Notes: generated by a model not told the origin, from the letters alone. A stretch of DNA of 64,000 nt from Sorex araneus (GCF_027595985.1 NC_073311.1:44457539-44521538); one strand, 5' to 3'. Counted from the stretch's first letter, positions 22,375 to 34,917 are shown. Numbers and translations are program-made.

Positions 22375-24085
22375 TCAGCCTGTTTGGGTCAAGCGGTGGC
22401 CCTTGACAAAGGAAAAACTTTGCATGAATTGGTAACAGAGCAGCTTGATTTGGGACATATTACTAGCTCTAGTCCTTGGAATTTACCTGTATTTGCTATT
22501 TAGAAAAGGACTGGTAAATAGAGAATGTTAACTGGTTTAAGAAAAGTCAATGTCCCGTATGGATTAATAGACCCTTTACAGCCGGGCTTGCCTAATTTAG
22601 CCATAATTCCAAAGAAGTGGAATATTATTATAATTGATTTAAAAGATTGTTTCTATAACATCGCTTTAAGGGAAGAGGATAGAGAGAAATTTACTTTTAC
22701 TGTCCCCTCTTTAAATAATGAGCATCCTACTAAAAGATGTCAGTGAACTGTTTTGCCACAAGGGGTGATCAACAGATCAACAATGTGCCAATATTGGATA
22801 TAATAAGGATACAATACCCTGAGATTAAAATTATCCATTATATGGATGATATTCTAATTATTGCTGCACCTCAGACAAATTTGCAGGTTTATGAAACTAA
22901 TTTATGAATTAAAATCACGGGTTTAAAAATTGCACAGGATAAAATTCAACTCCAGGTTCCCTTGGGAACTTTTAGGACAAATAATATGGGAAAGCAAAAT
23001 TACACCCCGAAAGGTCCAAATTCGAAGAGATGAGTTAAAAACTTTAAATGATTTTCAGAAACTATTGGGAAATATAAATTGGTTACATCCTTCTTTAGGC
23101 ATCCCAAACTATGCCTTAAAAAACTTGTTCCATACATTGGAAAATGATTCTTTTAAGAGTCCAAGGCAACTCAGCCTTGCAGCTGAATGTGAATTGGAAT
23201 TAATTGAGGAAATTGTAAATAAGGCTCAACTAGATAGAATTGATTCTTTAGAAAATTTAAATCTGATAGTGTTGCACACTTAACATTCTCCCACTTTGAT
23301 TCTGGAATAAGGAACTAATATTGTGGAGTGCAGTCTTTTTTAAAACATATTATGCCTACTAAAAAATTGGCCACTTATTTGTATAAAATATTTCATATAA
23401 TTCTTGAAGAAAAATAATTAGACAATAGGGAGTGATCTGCTGAAATTATGTCATTGACCAATGAACAAATCCAAGCACTATGGGAACTTGATTAGGATTA
23501 GCGAATTGCCTGCACTGATGATTTGGGCAAAAATTCATAACAGCCTTCCAAAGCAAAAGATGTTTCAATTTCTTAAATTTACTGATTGGATTTGGCCTAG
23601 CGTTATAAAAGTTGAACCTATTGAATCAGTGGTTACGTTTTTCAGATGCTAGCAAAGAAGGAAAGTCTACTTATACTGATGCAAAATGATAAATTCCTTA
23701 TAATAGTATAGGACAAGCTATTATTGAAAGAGCAAATCGCTCACTTAAGGAAATGTTGCTTAAACAAAAAGGGGGAATATATACGGATTCTCCCAGACAG
23801 CAGTCATCCAGAGCACAGTTTTCTTTAAAATTTTTTTTTAATTGCTCTGATAACATAACATCTGCAGAAAAACATCGGGAAGTTCAAAATAGCTCGAAAG
23901 AAGCAAGTTTTAATGCAAACAGAAATAACTCTGATAAAACTATTCAGAAATGTAAAATTCTTTATAGGGACCCAGTCTCTGAAAATTGGATACTAGGCCG
24001 GGCAGAAAGATGGGGGCGAGGTTTCGCTTTTATTTCCACAGAAAAAGAATGTTTCTGGTGTTCCACACACAAAAAAAAGGCTTAA
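22375..24085 (+). pseudogene. pol remnant: reverse transcriptase, RNase H scrap, integrase
   Basis: Reverse transcriptase fingers/palm text begins near 22380. It has in-frame stops near 22501 and 22524, then reads openly at 22525-22746 with the first catalytic Asp in 'IDLKDCF' (codon 22636-22638), then another stop. The YMDD motif lies at 22839-22850 in a different frame. Thumb-like text follows at 22975-23280 ('NDFQKLLGNINWL'). A short RNase H-like 'SDASKEGKS' occurs at about 23645. An abrupt join then leads into the integrase C-terminal half at 23699-24085, which retains the third acidic residue (23726-23728) and a 'WGRG' beta-barrel word. The rest of RNase H and the integrase N-terminus with its first two acidic residues are deleted. 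Protease and dUTPase were not found. Confidence 0.88.
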
Positions 24086-25640
24086 CTTTGTCCATGAATC
24101 TGATTAAGAAGAAACAGATGAATTGGCTATGAAAAAAGATGAAAAAATTCAGGATCAGTGATCTGAGTCTGGATTGGAATGCACTCATTCAACTTAAGAG
24201 GCCTTCCAACAACACAGCAAGAGGGGATTCCAACATGAGAAGATATTAAGGCCCTGACTAACAATGCTGAGAAGGTATTGTATGACACTAACACAAAGAA
24301 AACTCCTGAAGATTTCTTGTTACCTATCATATCTCTAATGAAATAATAAGTGCCTCTACTCAAAATCTAACCTATTGGGTTTGCCTTCCTAGTTTAACTT
24401 TATTGAGGGGTGTGTCTTGATAAGTTACCTTTTTAAAATAAGGAAATATTTTGCTGCAAATATATCTATCTGGAGAGTATAGAAAAATTTATGTTATTAG
24501 ATTTCTTGGAAAAATTGTAGAGGATTAGTTGCAAAATTTTATATTATTTTGTTAAAATTGATTGGAGCCCTAAAAGTTATGTTATTCATACAAACAAAAG
24601 AGTAGAAATAAGCCTGGTATGGCAATTTAAAGATAATCAGTGTATGGATGCAATAGATTTCTTTCTTACTGCATCATTTTAATTTGGATTTTTAAGGTAA
24701 ATTTACTGATGTAAAATTGGCCTTGCTCTGTATGAGTATGCCTTATGGCAGGGAAACCAAACTAAGAATACTATTAACCTGATGTATTTCAACAGAAATT
24801 TAATCCTTTCTGTTTTAGCATGTGCGCCCTTTCCTTATGTGATATGAAGGAATGATTTCCTGTAGACAGTGTTCCATCTATACTTGTATTAACCAATCTA
24901 TGAGATTCCTCGAGGAAGGAAGTTTTTATTTTTCAGAGCCTGAGTAGGTGTTTGAATGCTGGTGGCTTTTCATCGACCATGGGAGAAGAATCCAACGACT
25001 GAAGCGCGTTGTCAACTGATCATCTATCTTCTCTGATGGATCCAGAGATTTCTTAGCCTGCTCATTGCTGCTATCATGGGGATCATCACAACGACGACAA
25101 CAATGGCTGTGGCAGACATAGCTCTGAAGAAAGGGACATAGACTGTGGTATTCGGCCAGAAATGGCGTGAGAATTCTGAAAAATTATGGACTGTTCAAAG
25201 ATAAATGGACTCTGAACTGCAGTCTGAATTGGCTGATGTTCCTTGAACTGTTACTTTGCCTGGTGACTGGTCAGCGAGTTACCATTGTAAAATGTGATTG
25301 AAATATTGCTTTATTCTGTATAACATCTGTGTTGTATATTGTGACTAAATTCTCATTGGAAAAGGTTAAAATCATTTGTTAGCGCATAAAATACATATGA
25401 ACAACTAAGATAATGGATTTGTAAACTCATGGTACCTGTAATAACTATTCTTTTGGTATTAGATTTTCAGAAAAAATGATAAAGCATTTTTTGACAAGTT
25501 AAGTTCTTTTAATTTAAGGAACTGCTGGGAAGATCTGTGAGAATAGGTGTTCTGCTCTTGTTATTGGCCATTTTGTGCCTAGCATTTTATTTTAAGGTTA
25601 AGGGAAATGAAAGGCTGCTTGAATTGTTAAGATGGTTAAA
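24086..25640 (+). pseudogene. env remnant, heavily broken
   Basis: Env-like fragments sit in the expected place between integrase and the polypurine tract, in several frames with many stops. 'LTYWVCLPS' is near 24367. A Gly/Thr/Ala-rich fusion-peptide-like stretch lies at about 25065-25130, followed by transmembrane-subunit heptad text to about 25270. A hydrophobic anchor ('LLLLAILCLAFYF') is at about 25555-25595. No intact signal peptide, surface subunit or continuous reading frame remains. Confidence 0.65.
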
Positions 25641-25650
25641 ATCCGTCATA

Positions 25651-25666
25651 AACAAAAAGGGGGAGA
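25651..25666 (+). promoter_or_regulatory. Polypurine tract
   Basis: 'aacaaaaagggggaga' directly abuts the 3' LTR, the position of plus-strand priming. It appears intact. Confidence 0.93.
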
Positions 25667-26360
25667 TGTTGGGGCTGGACTGAGCTATCAGGGCGAGCCC
25701 ATGTATACTGTACCGTGCTACGGACAGGAACATAGGGACCCATGAAAATGGGCGAGACTTCTCGTGTGTCCTGACTGGTTTGGATGAAGCTGAACATTTT
25801 CCCCCTTCAAGCTGCCTTCAGAAAAATAATTTCAGAACACTGAAAAGAGCAGTTTTTCCTTCTCTCACAGAAGCCTGGCTGGTCTTTGACATGCAGATGA
25901 TGTTAGCCAGGCCTGACCTTTGATATTGTAAATTGTAGATTTCAGGTGCAGGCCCAGCTTTGTCTTTGGGATGCAGATTTCAGGTGCCTGCCCAGTTTGT
26001 ATTTGAAGAGGCAAGCACAGCCTAGTCTTTGGGATGTAAATCCAGGTGCCTGAAGAAGGTTTCAGTTTCAGTTTGTATCTTTCCCTTCTCAGTTCTGTAT
26101 TCTTTTCCCGAGGCTATAGGCCTACCCATCAAAGGAAACAATATGTTCCCATTGTCTCAATGTTCTCCCTGTACCATTTTTTGATGCCTTTGGTGACGTC
26201 ACTATATTGCGCCCTTTAGAGGTACCATGATCAATAAAAGGAGGTCCACGAGGCCATCTGCCTTTGCTAAGAGCCAGAGCGAGCCTTAGTCCTCCAATCA
26301 GTGATTATTTCTTCCGCGTTCCTACCTCAGCGCCTCCGATTGCAGAACGTTCACGCAACA
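25667..26360 (+). repeat. Provirus 3' LTR
   Basis: 694 bp, matching the 5' LTR base for base as far as I could compare by eye. The CRE is at 26194-26201 and AATAAA at 26233-26238. It could still act as a promoter or terminator on flanking DNA; ASCL1 lies about 4.2 kb downstream of it in the same orientation. Confidence 0.97.
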
Positions 26361-26390
26361 CACTACATACATGAAAGTGTAGACATGAAG
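26361..26390. repeat. 3' target duplication and right arm of the hairpin
   Basis: 'cactac' at 26361-26366 repeats 18850-18855. The right hairpin arm is 26376-26390. Confidence 0.9.
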
Positions 26391-26519
26391 TTCTGTGTTA
26401 TTTGGCAAAAGAAGAAACCTCTCCCCATTTTTCTACAAGATCTATATTTTGAGAAATGTCCTCCATACATTATTCTGGGCCAACCAAAGGGGCCAGTGTT
26501 CTGACTCCCCATCACAAGA

Positions 26520-26695
26520 AGTGGAGGGGACAGATAACTCAAGAGGTAGAGCACGGGCCTCGCATGTACCTACTCTGAGTTGGATCCAGAGCTCCACTGA
26601 GCTTGGCCCTGTTCTGAGCACTGCAGACCCTCACCACTAGGTGGCCGTGCACTGCTCAGAGAGTGGCCCCAATTATTTTTGGGGAAAAAAATGGC
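26520..26695 (+). mobile_element. Old tRNA-derived SINE
   Basis: 'ggacagataactcaagaggt', 'agcacgggcctcgcatgtac' and 'ctgttctgagcactgcag' are worn SINE head and body words in plus orientation, with an A-rich end near 26685. Confidence 0.55.
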
Positions 26696-27928
26696 AACCC
26701 CTGATAGATGTGGAAGAATCTGCGAATGGACTGCATGGCATTAGATTTCTCCAGACTGTTCTGATAGGTAAGGAATGGGGTGCCTGAGCAAACTCTTTCG
26801 TGGATGAAGGTCTCAAAAGTCAATGAGTCCTTGGGTGTCCTGGTTAAGTTATGCCTTGTTGTCTCTGAGTCAGACTCATTGAGAGACAAGGAGGAGCTCA
26901 GGACCGTGGCTCTCTTGGTGTGCTTCCAGGTGTGGCCCAGGAACCAAGTTGTATTTGAGCCCATTTACACCCCGTGATGAAACCTGGTTCTAATCTCTCA
27001 TGCCCTCCTCCATGAATCTCCCAATGCCCTCAAATGTGACATTAGTACACACTTCCAGGTCACTGGTGTGGTGAGATAAGATGAACTGGCTCGCCAGCAA
27101 TGACCACTGAAGGTTCCAGAGAGTCAGAACCGGTCAGCCACCTCCCACAGCCCTTTTCTGGATAGGCTGGGTGAATGTGACTTGTCCCACCAGCTCCCCT
27201 CAGTCCCTTCCACTCAATCTCATCTGGAGTGCTCCACAGACATCTGGTTGAAATCTAACCACTGTCGAAGAGAAATACTGGTAGAGGAGAGAAAAGCAAG
27301 ACTCAGAGTGTGCACTGTTTGCTCAAGGTCACAAGGGTCAAAGATAGAGCCTGGACACCCAAGCAAGTCCATCTGTTTAACAATCCCCCGGGATTATGGC
27401 TGCAACCCCCCAGGGCTAAGGAGAATAAGTGGCAATTTAGATGATGGGCCAGATGGTAATCTAAGCCAGGAGGTCAGCATAGGGATTCTCACTTACTCTT
27501 GGGCCCTAGAACTTTGCTCCAAACTGTTGGAGGCAACCAGAAAGTTTATTTCAGTGGAAAAATTCCCCATGGTGATGCACACACAGTCCCCAAGCACATG
27601 GGCCGTAAACCCTGAAGAAACACTCAACTCGAGATTGTTACCATCAGAGTTGGAGAACGTGGGGAGGGCAATGTTGGGCTAGGAGTGTGGAGCAAAGCAT
27701 TCCCGGTGTTCCCTAGAGTAGGTAGAACACTTGGGTCTGTGGGCACTTTTGCTATGCATGTAAGAAGCAGAGAGCAGGAGGTTGGGGGGTTGACTCAGGG
27801 CTGAAGCTGAGAGAACAGGGACAAATGTTCCCATGGCTTTGGCAGGAAGGATCCCTGTACCCACTGTCTCTTTTCCAGGGCTGAACCCAAGTATAATGGA
27901 CCACCTCACTGGCTGGCATTTCTGTTTG
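26696..27928. other. Intergenic DNA between provirus and ASCL1 island
   Basis: No recognisable repeat or gene. The open frame 27182-27682 (166 codons) has no recognisable domain, no repeat of coding-type codon bias and no obvious splice context. I treat it as chance. Confidence 0.4.
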
Positions 27929-27933
27929 GGCGT

Positions 27934-27991
<58 letters not shown>

Positions 27992-28062
27992 GAGACAGAG
28001 AGAGAGACAGAGAGAGAGACAGAGACAGACAGAGACAGAGAGAGACAGAGAGTAGAGTCTCT
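27929..28062. repeat. (GT)n-(GA)n-(GACA)n compound microsatellite
   Basis: A (GT)n run passes into (GA)n and then 'gagagagaca' units. Open frames on both strands here are repeat artefacts. Confidence 0.95.
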
Positions 28063-28311
28063 GTTACTGGGCTCTCTGTTGCACTTGAGAAGCCCACCCT
28101 GGAAAAGCAATAAGCTGAGTTCCACTAGCTGGTGTTCACCCCCCTGTACCCTCCAGTTCATGAAAGATGGGTTCATTGATGGCTACAGTGCAAAATATTG
28201 GTAAATCTGGGACCGTGGGCCTTTGTCAAGTCTAAAATAAAAATTGGACTGGAAAAGAGTTCAGAGTAATGAATTTGCTTAACACAACTAGATGTCAATG
28301 ATGCTTTCCAC

Positions 28312-28312
<1 letters not shown>

Positions 28313-28359
<47 letters not shown>
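28313..28359. repeat. (CA)n microsatellite
   Basis: About 23 uninterrupted CA units. Confidence 0.97.
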
Positions 28360-28360
<1 letters not shown>

Positions 28361-30229
28361 CAAGGGTCTTCCCTACCCACGGCTAAGGAGTGGACCCTGC
28401 AAGCCCGGAGGCTTTTCCTAGATGCCTCCTAGTGGCCTGCACCCAAGCTCATCCCAGGACATGGTTGTCAAACCGCTACTTCCCAAGCATAAATTCTTCC
28501 ACTCGGAAAGTTGCTGATGTGCCTCTGCTCGGGGCCTTCATCATCTCTTTCACTTCCGGGAGGAGACCTCCTCGCTCCCTTCCCTCGGTGGGTTGGAGAA
28601 GAGGCCAGAACTGTCGATCCCGCGGAGTCCCCCGCGTCCTGAAAAGTCCGGCAGGGGTCGACAAGCCACAGGTGACCGTGAGGGAGCTAGGGAGGTGCAG
28701 GGAACCAGTCTGCTAGGACACTCTCCGGGGATTTGCTTTCCAAATCCGGGTCTGAAAAGAGCGACCCGAGGGAGAGAATACATTGTTGCATTGTTGGACG
28801 TAGCCACATTCACCAAAGCACCAAACCAGGCCTCCAAAGCACCCCTCCCACCCCCAAGCTTTAGAAATACACATCTCCACAAAGGGAAGTTCAATAAGAA
28901 GCGATTATCCGGATAATTCCCCACAATCACCCCCGCACCCAGGTCTCGGATCAAAACTGTCGTTTTCTACTGGACAAATCAACCGGATGATTACCCTCTG
29001 CTTTCTTCTATGTAGACGAGACCCACGGCGCGCCCAGCCTAAGGCCCTGGCGTCCGCCGCGGGGGCGGGATGGAGATGGGTCGCGTGGCTCGGTCCCCTT
29101 GGCCCCGCGGCGTCCCGCAGCGCCTCGCAGCTGGACTCGGCTGGGCCAGACAGCGCCAGGGCCCTGGGCCCGGGAAGGGAGCCTGGGCGGGCGCAGTCCG
29201 AGCGGCCAAGCGGCGGCGGCAAACGCCTCCCCCTCCCTCGCGGCGCCAGCACGCGGCCCCGCCGGGCTCAGCTCCCAGTCGCCTGCCACCGGCCCGCCGG
29301 GCACACGCCTGGGGCGGGCTGAAGGCTGGGCCAAGGCCGCCAAGGTGCCCGCGGCGCAGCCCAACAACAAGGGAACCTTTCCAGGCCCCCCTCCGTCCCC
29401 AAACACTCCACCCTCCTCCCCGGCCCCACGCTCTTCCTCCACACTCCCCCAGACCTACCCGGAGATATCCCAAAATCTTTCCCCTCTTTAAGTATCTCCT
29501 GACGGCAGGAAATATTCTGGGTTTATTTTTTGCGGGGGTGTGTGTGGGGGGGAGGGGGTCAGCAAAGCAATCCTGGCGAGTCTCAGGATGGGGCACCCCT
29601 GATAAGCGTTCTTACCTGCTGAGATAGCCACCACCAAGTCCTCAATGCAGACCGAGCCCTTCTCCCCCCGCCCCCCCGCCAAGCACTTAATTCCTATTGG
29701 GGTTCCCAGCCCAGTTTTTACACCTGGATGGGACATTGGAGACCATCTAATCCAACCTTGTGTATCTGCAGATGGACAAAGTATGACTCGAGAAAATGCT
29801 CCTTCCAAAGGAGCACAGAGTCGTGAGTACAAGCGGGGGCAGGAGAACCCAGGTCTCAAGCGCACTTGACTTCTAGAGACCAGCACGTCCCACGGAATTC
29901 TCCCCTTCTTCCAGAATTCCAGTAGCAAATTTGCCTCTTCTTCTAAGGATAGAGAATGCTAACCACCACCGCCCAAAGCATGAAGTGCATAGGTCGGGAT
30001 TGGGCGTGGGGGTGGGGGTGGGGGACAGGGCTGCAGCCTCCGGAGCGCCCCGTGCCACTTTTACTACCCAAACTTATTCCTTGTGTTTTGCTCCAAGTTC
30101 TCAGGAGCATTCCGGGGGGCACTTCTCCCCAAACCTTTGTGTGCATGCACCCCAACACCCCAAGCCACTCACCCCTCCTGCAGCGCCGCCCCCCACCTTT
30201 CCAGAGCCACCCCCAGCTGCAGCCCGCCC

Positions 30230-30524
30230 CGAGCGCGCCGCCTGTTTATTCAGCCGGGAGTCCGGCACGCGCCAGGCGCACGCACTGCAACAACAAACCC
30301 GGCTGAATGGAGAGTTTGCAAGGAGCGGGCTCCCGGAACGGGAGGGGGGGAGGGAGTGGAGGGGGGGGAGTTTAGGGAGTTGGGTGGGAGGAGGAGGTGA
30401 GAGGAGGGGGGAGTGGGGGCCGCAGCCGCTCGCTGCAACAGCGGGGAGTGGGGTGCGAGGCGGGGCCAGGGCTGCGCGTGGGGCAGGGTGTCCCATTGAA
30501 AAGGCGGCCGCACTCCGGCTGCCC

Positions 30525-30530
<6 letters not shown>
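30230..30530 (+). promoter_or_regulatory. ASCL1: ASCL1 proximal promoter and likely transcription start
   Basis: The sequence from about 30525 ('cactctctcacttctggcca') matches my memory of the 5' end of human ASCL1 mRNA, so the start is placed there. No canonical TATA box is visible just upstream. Two class-C bHLH repressor-type words, 'cacgcg' at 30266-30271 and 'cacgca' at 30279-30284, lie about 250 bp upstream. HES1 is known to repress ASCL1 through a class-C site in the promoter, so these are plausible Notch-response sites. Whether either one is bound is inference. Confidence 0.65.
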
Positions 30531-31908
<1,378 letters not shown>

Positions 31909-31956
31909 GGGCTCTTGGCCTGCTCAGGCCTGGTGCGAGTGGGCTTTGGGAGGCAG

Positions 31957-32345
31957 GTGAGTCGCCTTTTAGCGCGGACAGGTGTTTTATTCTGGTCTGG
32001 GGACCCTTTTGCCCCGTCCTCTTAGCGATGATGGGGAGGAGGGGGGCGGTGTCTCCCTGAAAGGGGCAGAGGGAGGCTTTAAAGGACTGTGCGTGTCTAT
32101 TTCAAAGTCGTAGCGCTTTTTGTTTGTTTGTTTGTTTGTTTGTTTTCAACATTGACCTCGAGGGTGACTTTGCGCAGTTCTCCCAGGGCCTGGGGTAAGG
32201 GTGAGGTGGGGAGATGTTGGCTGCGAGCTGGGAACTGTCAACAGCGGCGCTCATCCTGACAGCTCCCCCACCCCCGCCCCTCGGTTTGTCCCCACCACGC
32301 GTGCCTAAATTCACACTAATCTCTCCCGTGCTTCTCATGTTGTAG
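31957..32345 (+). other. ASCL1: ASCL1 intron within the 3' UTR
   Basis: The donor is CAG|GTGAGT at 31956/31957. The acceptor is a pyrimidine-rich run ending 'catgttgtag' at 32345. The exon 2 start 'ggcgaccacacaacctgtg' fits the known human ASCL1 structure, in which the only intron lies after the stop codon. The stop is 48 nt before the junction, just inside the usual 50-55 nt limit for nonsense-mediated decay. The intron contains a (GTTT)n run at about 32119-32143. Confidence 0.85.
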
Positions 32346-32935
32346 GGCGACCACACAACCTGTGTCTTTAGTGCTTTCTCGTCAACCACGTTGGAAGGGA
32401 GAGAGACAGAGAGAATTTTTTAAAAAAATGAAATAAAAAGAGGAAGAAGAAGAAGAAGAAAAAGGAAAAAAACCAACCAGAGGACCTGTCATCCCCAAGG
32501 CCTAGAGGAGACGCATCCGTGAGAAAGCAAGACTCGCACATAACGGAGCTGCGCTCCTCTCCTCGTGGTGTCTGGCACGACAGCCATTCGCAGAACGAAG
32601 AGCCAAGAGGACCCCAGGCAAAGCAAGAAGTGCAGTTTGTGTACAAAAGCAGAGGGCTGCGAGCTCAAGGGAGCCCCAGCCCCCTCCCCCCCACCCAGAA
32701 ACTCCCACCCACCACTAACAGGTCGAGCTGTGGCCGCCGGCTTGGGTGCCTTCAACTCCTGCCCTCTCTCCAATGAGCAGTTTTCAGCCCTCCAAAAAAG
32801 AGATTGGTTTCTTTTCCTCCCAATATTCGCCCCACACCCAAGCCAATATACTGCAGGCTTTTGCTTGCAGGGAAATGATAGTATACTCAGTTTTTTGAAA
32901 GCCCATCCTGAGGAGGGTTCCTTCTCCCGGAGCCA

Positions 32936-33085
32936 CTCCCTCCCTCCCTCCCCCCTCTCTCCCTCCCTCCCTTCTTCCACCCTCCTATCCTCCCTCCTCC
33001 CTCCCTCCCCTCTCTCTTCCCTCCCTCCCCTCCCTCCTCCCTCCCTCCTCCCTCCCTCCCTTCCCTCTCCCCCCTCCCCCCTCCT
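32936..33085. repeat. Polypyrimidine (CCCT)n tract inside the ASCL1 3' UTR
   Basis: About 150 bp of CCCT/TCCC units. I do not recall a tract like this at the matching place in human, so it appears lineage-specific. The opposite-strand Gly/Arg/Glu open frames are artefacts. Confidence 0.9.
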
Positions 33086-33640
33086 ATCGTCTTTTCTACT
33101 GTTTTCATTATAGAATGCTTCCAATCTTTTTGTGAATTTTTTATTATAAAAATCTATTTGTATCTATCCTAACCAGTTTGGGGATATATTAAGATATTTT
33201 TGTACATAAGAGAGAAAGAAAAAAATTTATAGAGTTTTGTACAAATGGTTTAAAATGTGTATATCTTGATACTTTTAACATGTAATGCTATTACCTCCAC
33301 CTCTTCTAGATGTGTCCTTTACCTTACAACTGCCACCCCCCCCCCCCATGTGCTTTGTCAAGAACTCTCCTTATAGGTGAGGTCACCAGATGTACTTCAG
33401 CACCAATGTGTCTTACTTTATAGAAACTTTGTTTAATGTATTAATGATGTTATTAAATACTGTTCAAGGAGAACAAAGTTTATGCAGCTACTGTCCAAAC
33501 ATATAAGTGGCAGCCAGTCGGTTTTCATTGGTTGTCTTTCGGGAAATTTCTATCACTGCCTTTCCCCTCCCCCTTTACTGTTTTATTACAAACTTACAAA
33601 AAAAAAGTGTATAACCCTGTTTTATACAAACTAGTTTCGT

Positions 33641-33646
33641 AATAAA
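33641..33646 (+). terminator. ASCL1: ASCL1 polyadenylation signal
   Basis: AATAAA lies within 'tttcgtaataaaactttttt', followed by T-rich sequence. Cleavage is expected about 15-25 nt downstream. Confidence 0.9.
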
Positions 33647-33689
33647 ACTTTTTTCTTTTTCTTTTCTTTCTTTTTTTTTTTAAAAAAAA

Positions 33690-34630
33690 GAAAATAATTC
33701 ATGCCTCCAAGTCTTATTTGACTCCACTGACCCTGCCTAGATTATTTACTGAAATGCCAGAGGGTAAGGGGTGGGAGAGGGGATGGGGTGGCAGAGAATA
33801 TGCTACTTGTCAGAAATGACAAAGATAAGTGCTATAGCCCATCCTACTCAGGGAGCTTTCGGATGGGTTTGGAGAAAAACAATTTTCTAGAGATTGATGG
33901 TTACAATGGCTCTTACGCAGCCAGGGGGTGGTGATTAATGTCTGTCTCCTTTGATAAAATGACCATATATTTAAACACAAAAAACTCAAACTGGAAATTG
34001 GAGAGGGCTTGCCCCTCCCTCCTACTTTTCAACTCTTATCACTACTGACTTTCTTACTGTGGAAACGGTGGACAGGCTCGCTGAATGGACACGAGGGGTG
34101 AGTGGAGGAGTGGTCAATGTTGCTGGATTTGGGGATGAAGAGGGTGGCACTCTCCCTAGTCCCAGCAAGGGGCTCCGTCCTCCTCTTCCCTTCCTTCTCC
34201 CATGCCTCCCCAAGGACACTTTGCAAATTCATTTTAAATGAACACGGGGATATGAAGTCCTTGCAAAGTGAGATGGAAAGAAATAAAATCCTTAGAAATG
34301 TGTGGTCGCTTTGAGACACTGGCCTATCAAAGCTTGTGACTCTATCCAAATGGCGTGAGCTGCGTGTAAAAGTACCCAATTACCAAGATTCAAAAAGAAA
34401 TTGGTGGGTTTTTGGCTGGCTTGCTTCTTGTCAGTTAGCAAGGACGTGCTCAGAATCCTACTCTGCCCCGTCCCCGCTCGCTGCCTGCAGTACTTGCAGA
34501 TTCAATTTGCGTGTCTCCAGCCAAGCGGAAAGCCCAGCGCAAAATGCATCTTACAAAACCCAACAAAGAACAGGGAGCCAGCACGTCTTCCAGAGTTAAA
34601 AATCTAGTCTGTGTTGGTACATCTATACCA
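33690..34630. other. Downstream flank of ASCL1, no gene seen
   Basis: Mixed composition, repeat-free, with no recognisable exon. Confidence 0.4.
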
Positions 34631-34639
34631 TTTAGGGGG

Positions 34640-34890
34640 ACCCAATAATCATTTTTTAAAGCCACGATGCGTGGAGCACGCCACAGCGTCTGATGTCATT
34701 TTGCTAAATGACCCTCTATAGAATGCACATTGAGGCTTCAGTCCCTTTCAAAGAGATGAGCGTAATTAAGGGGAAAAAAATCAGTAAATTCCTCGTCGCC
34801 ATAAATAATCGGACTTTCTGCCAGCAGTGGGCCAATTTAGAGCTTACTTGAAGGAAGTAATGCTTTTGTGATGCCTGCTTTTATTTTTAT
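34640..34890. promoter_or_regulatory. Candidate conserved enhancer, about 1 kb past ASCL1
   Basis: Repeat-free AT/GC mosaic with packed motif words: 'tgatgtcattttgc', 'gagcgtaattaagg', 'gccataaataatcgg', 'tgccagcagtgggccaatt'. This texture is typical of conserved developmental enhancers. Conservation itself is not testable here. Confidence 0.3.
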
Positions 34891-34917
34891 CTCCTTTGGA
34901 GGACCAAAGTTAGGCTC

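Larger units (their letters stand above)
18856..26360 (+). mobile_element. Endogenous betaretrovirus-like (class II) provirus, defective
   Basis: A 7505-bp insertion with the full retroviral layout: two 694-bp LTRs, a Lys-type primer site, gag-like start, pol remnants with YMDD, integrase remnants, env remnants and a polypurine tract. The target duplication is 'cactac' at 18850-18855 and 26361-26366; 6 bp is typical of betaretroviruses. The LTR pair shows no difference by eye, implying recent insertion. The interior carries many stops, frameshifts and large deletions, so it cannot encode working Gag, Pol or Env. The simplest reading is a non-autonomous copy mobilised in trans. Gene conversion between the LTRs is an alternative. 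Confidence 0.95.
32346..33665 (+). other. ASCL1: ASCL1 exon 2, 3' UTR
   Basis: Recognisable blocks include 'tagtgctttctcgtcaacca' at the start and the AT-rich block at 33100-33280 ('cattatagaatgcttccaat', 'taaccagtttggggatatat'). The terminal block runs 33400-33650 ('ttatagaaactttgtttaat', 'caaactagtttcgtaataaa'). The block order matches human from memory. A C-run lies at 33336-33347. Confidence 0.85.

Noticed and set aside
22525..24085. Provirus pol as a functional reverse transcriptase/integrase gene
   Set aside because: In-frame stops, frame changes between catalytic motifs and loss of most of RNase H and the integrase core exclude function.
27182..27682. 166-codon frame
   Set aside because: No domain, no homology that I can recall, and no exon context; length is within chance for this composition.
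1..30000. PAH (phenylalanine hydroxylase) first exon, expected upstream of ASCL1 on the minus strand
   Set aside because: From memory PAH lies some 40 kb upstream in human; I looked for the reverse complement of its first coding exon and did not find it, so it is probably beyond the left edge.
32887..33124. Gly/Arg/Glu-rich minus-strand frames
   Set aside because: Translation of the (CCCT)n tract in the ASCL1 3' UTR.
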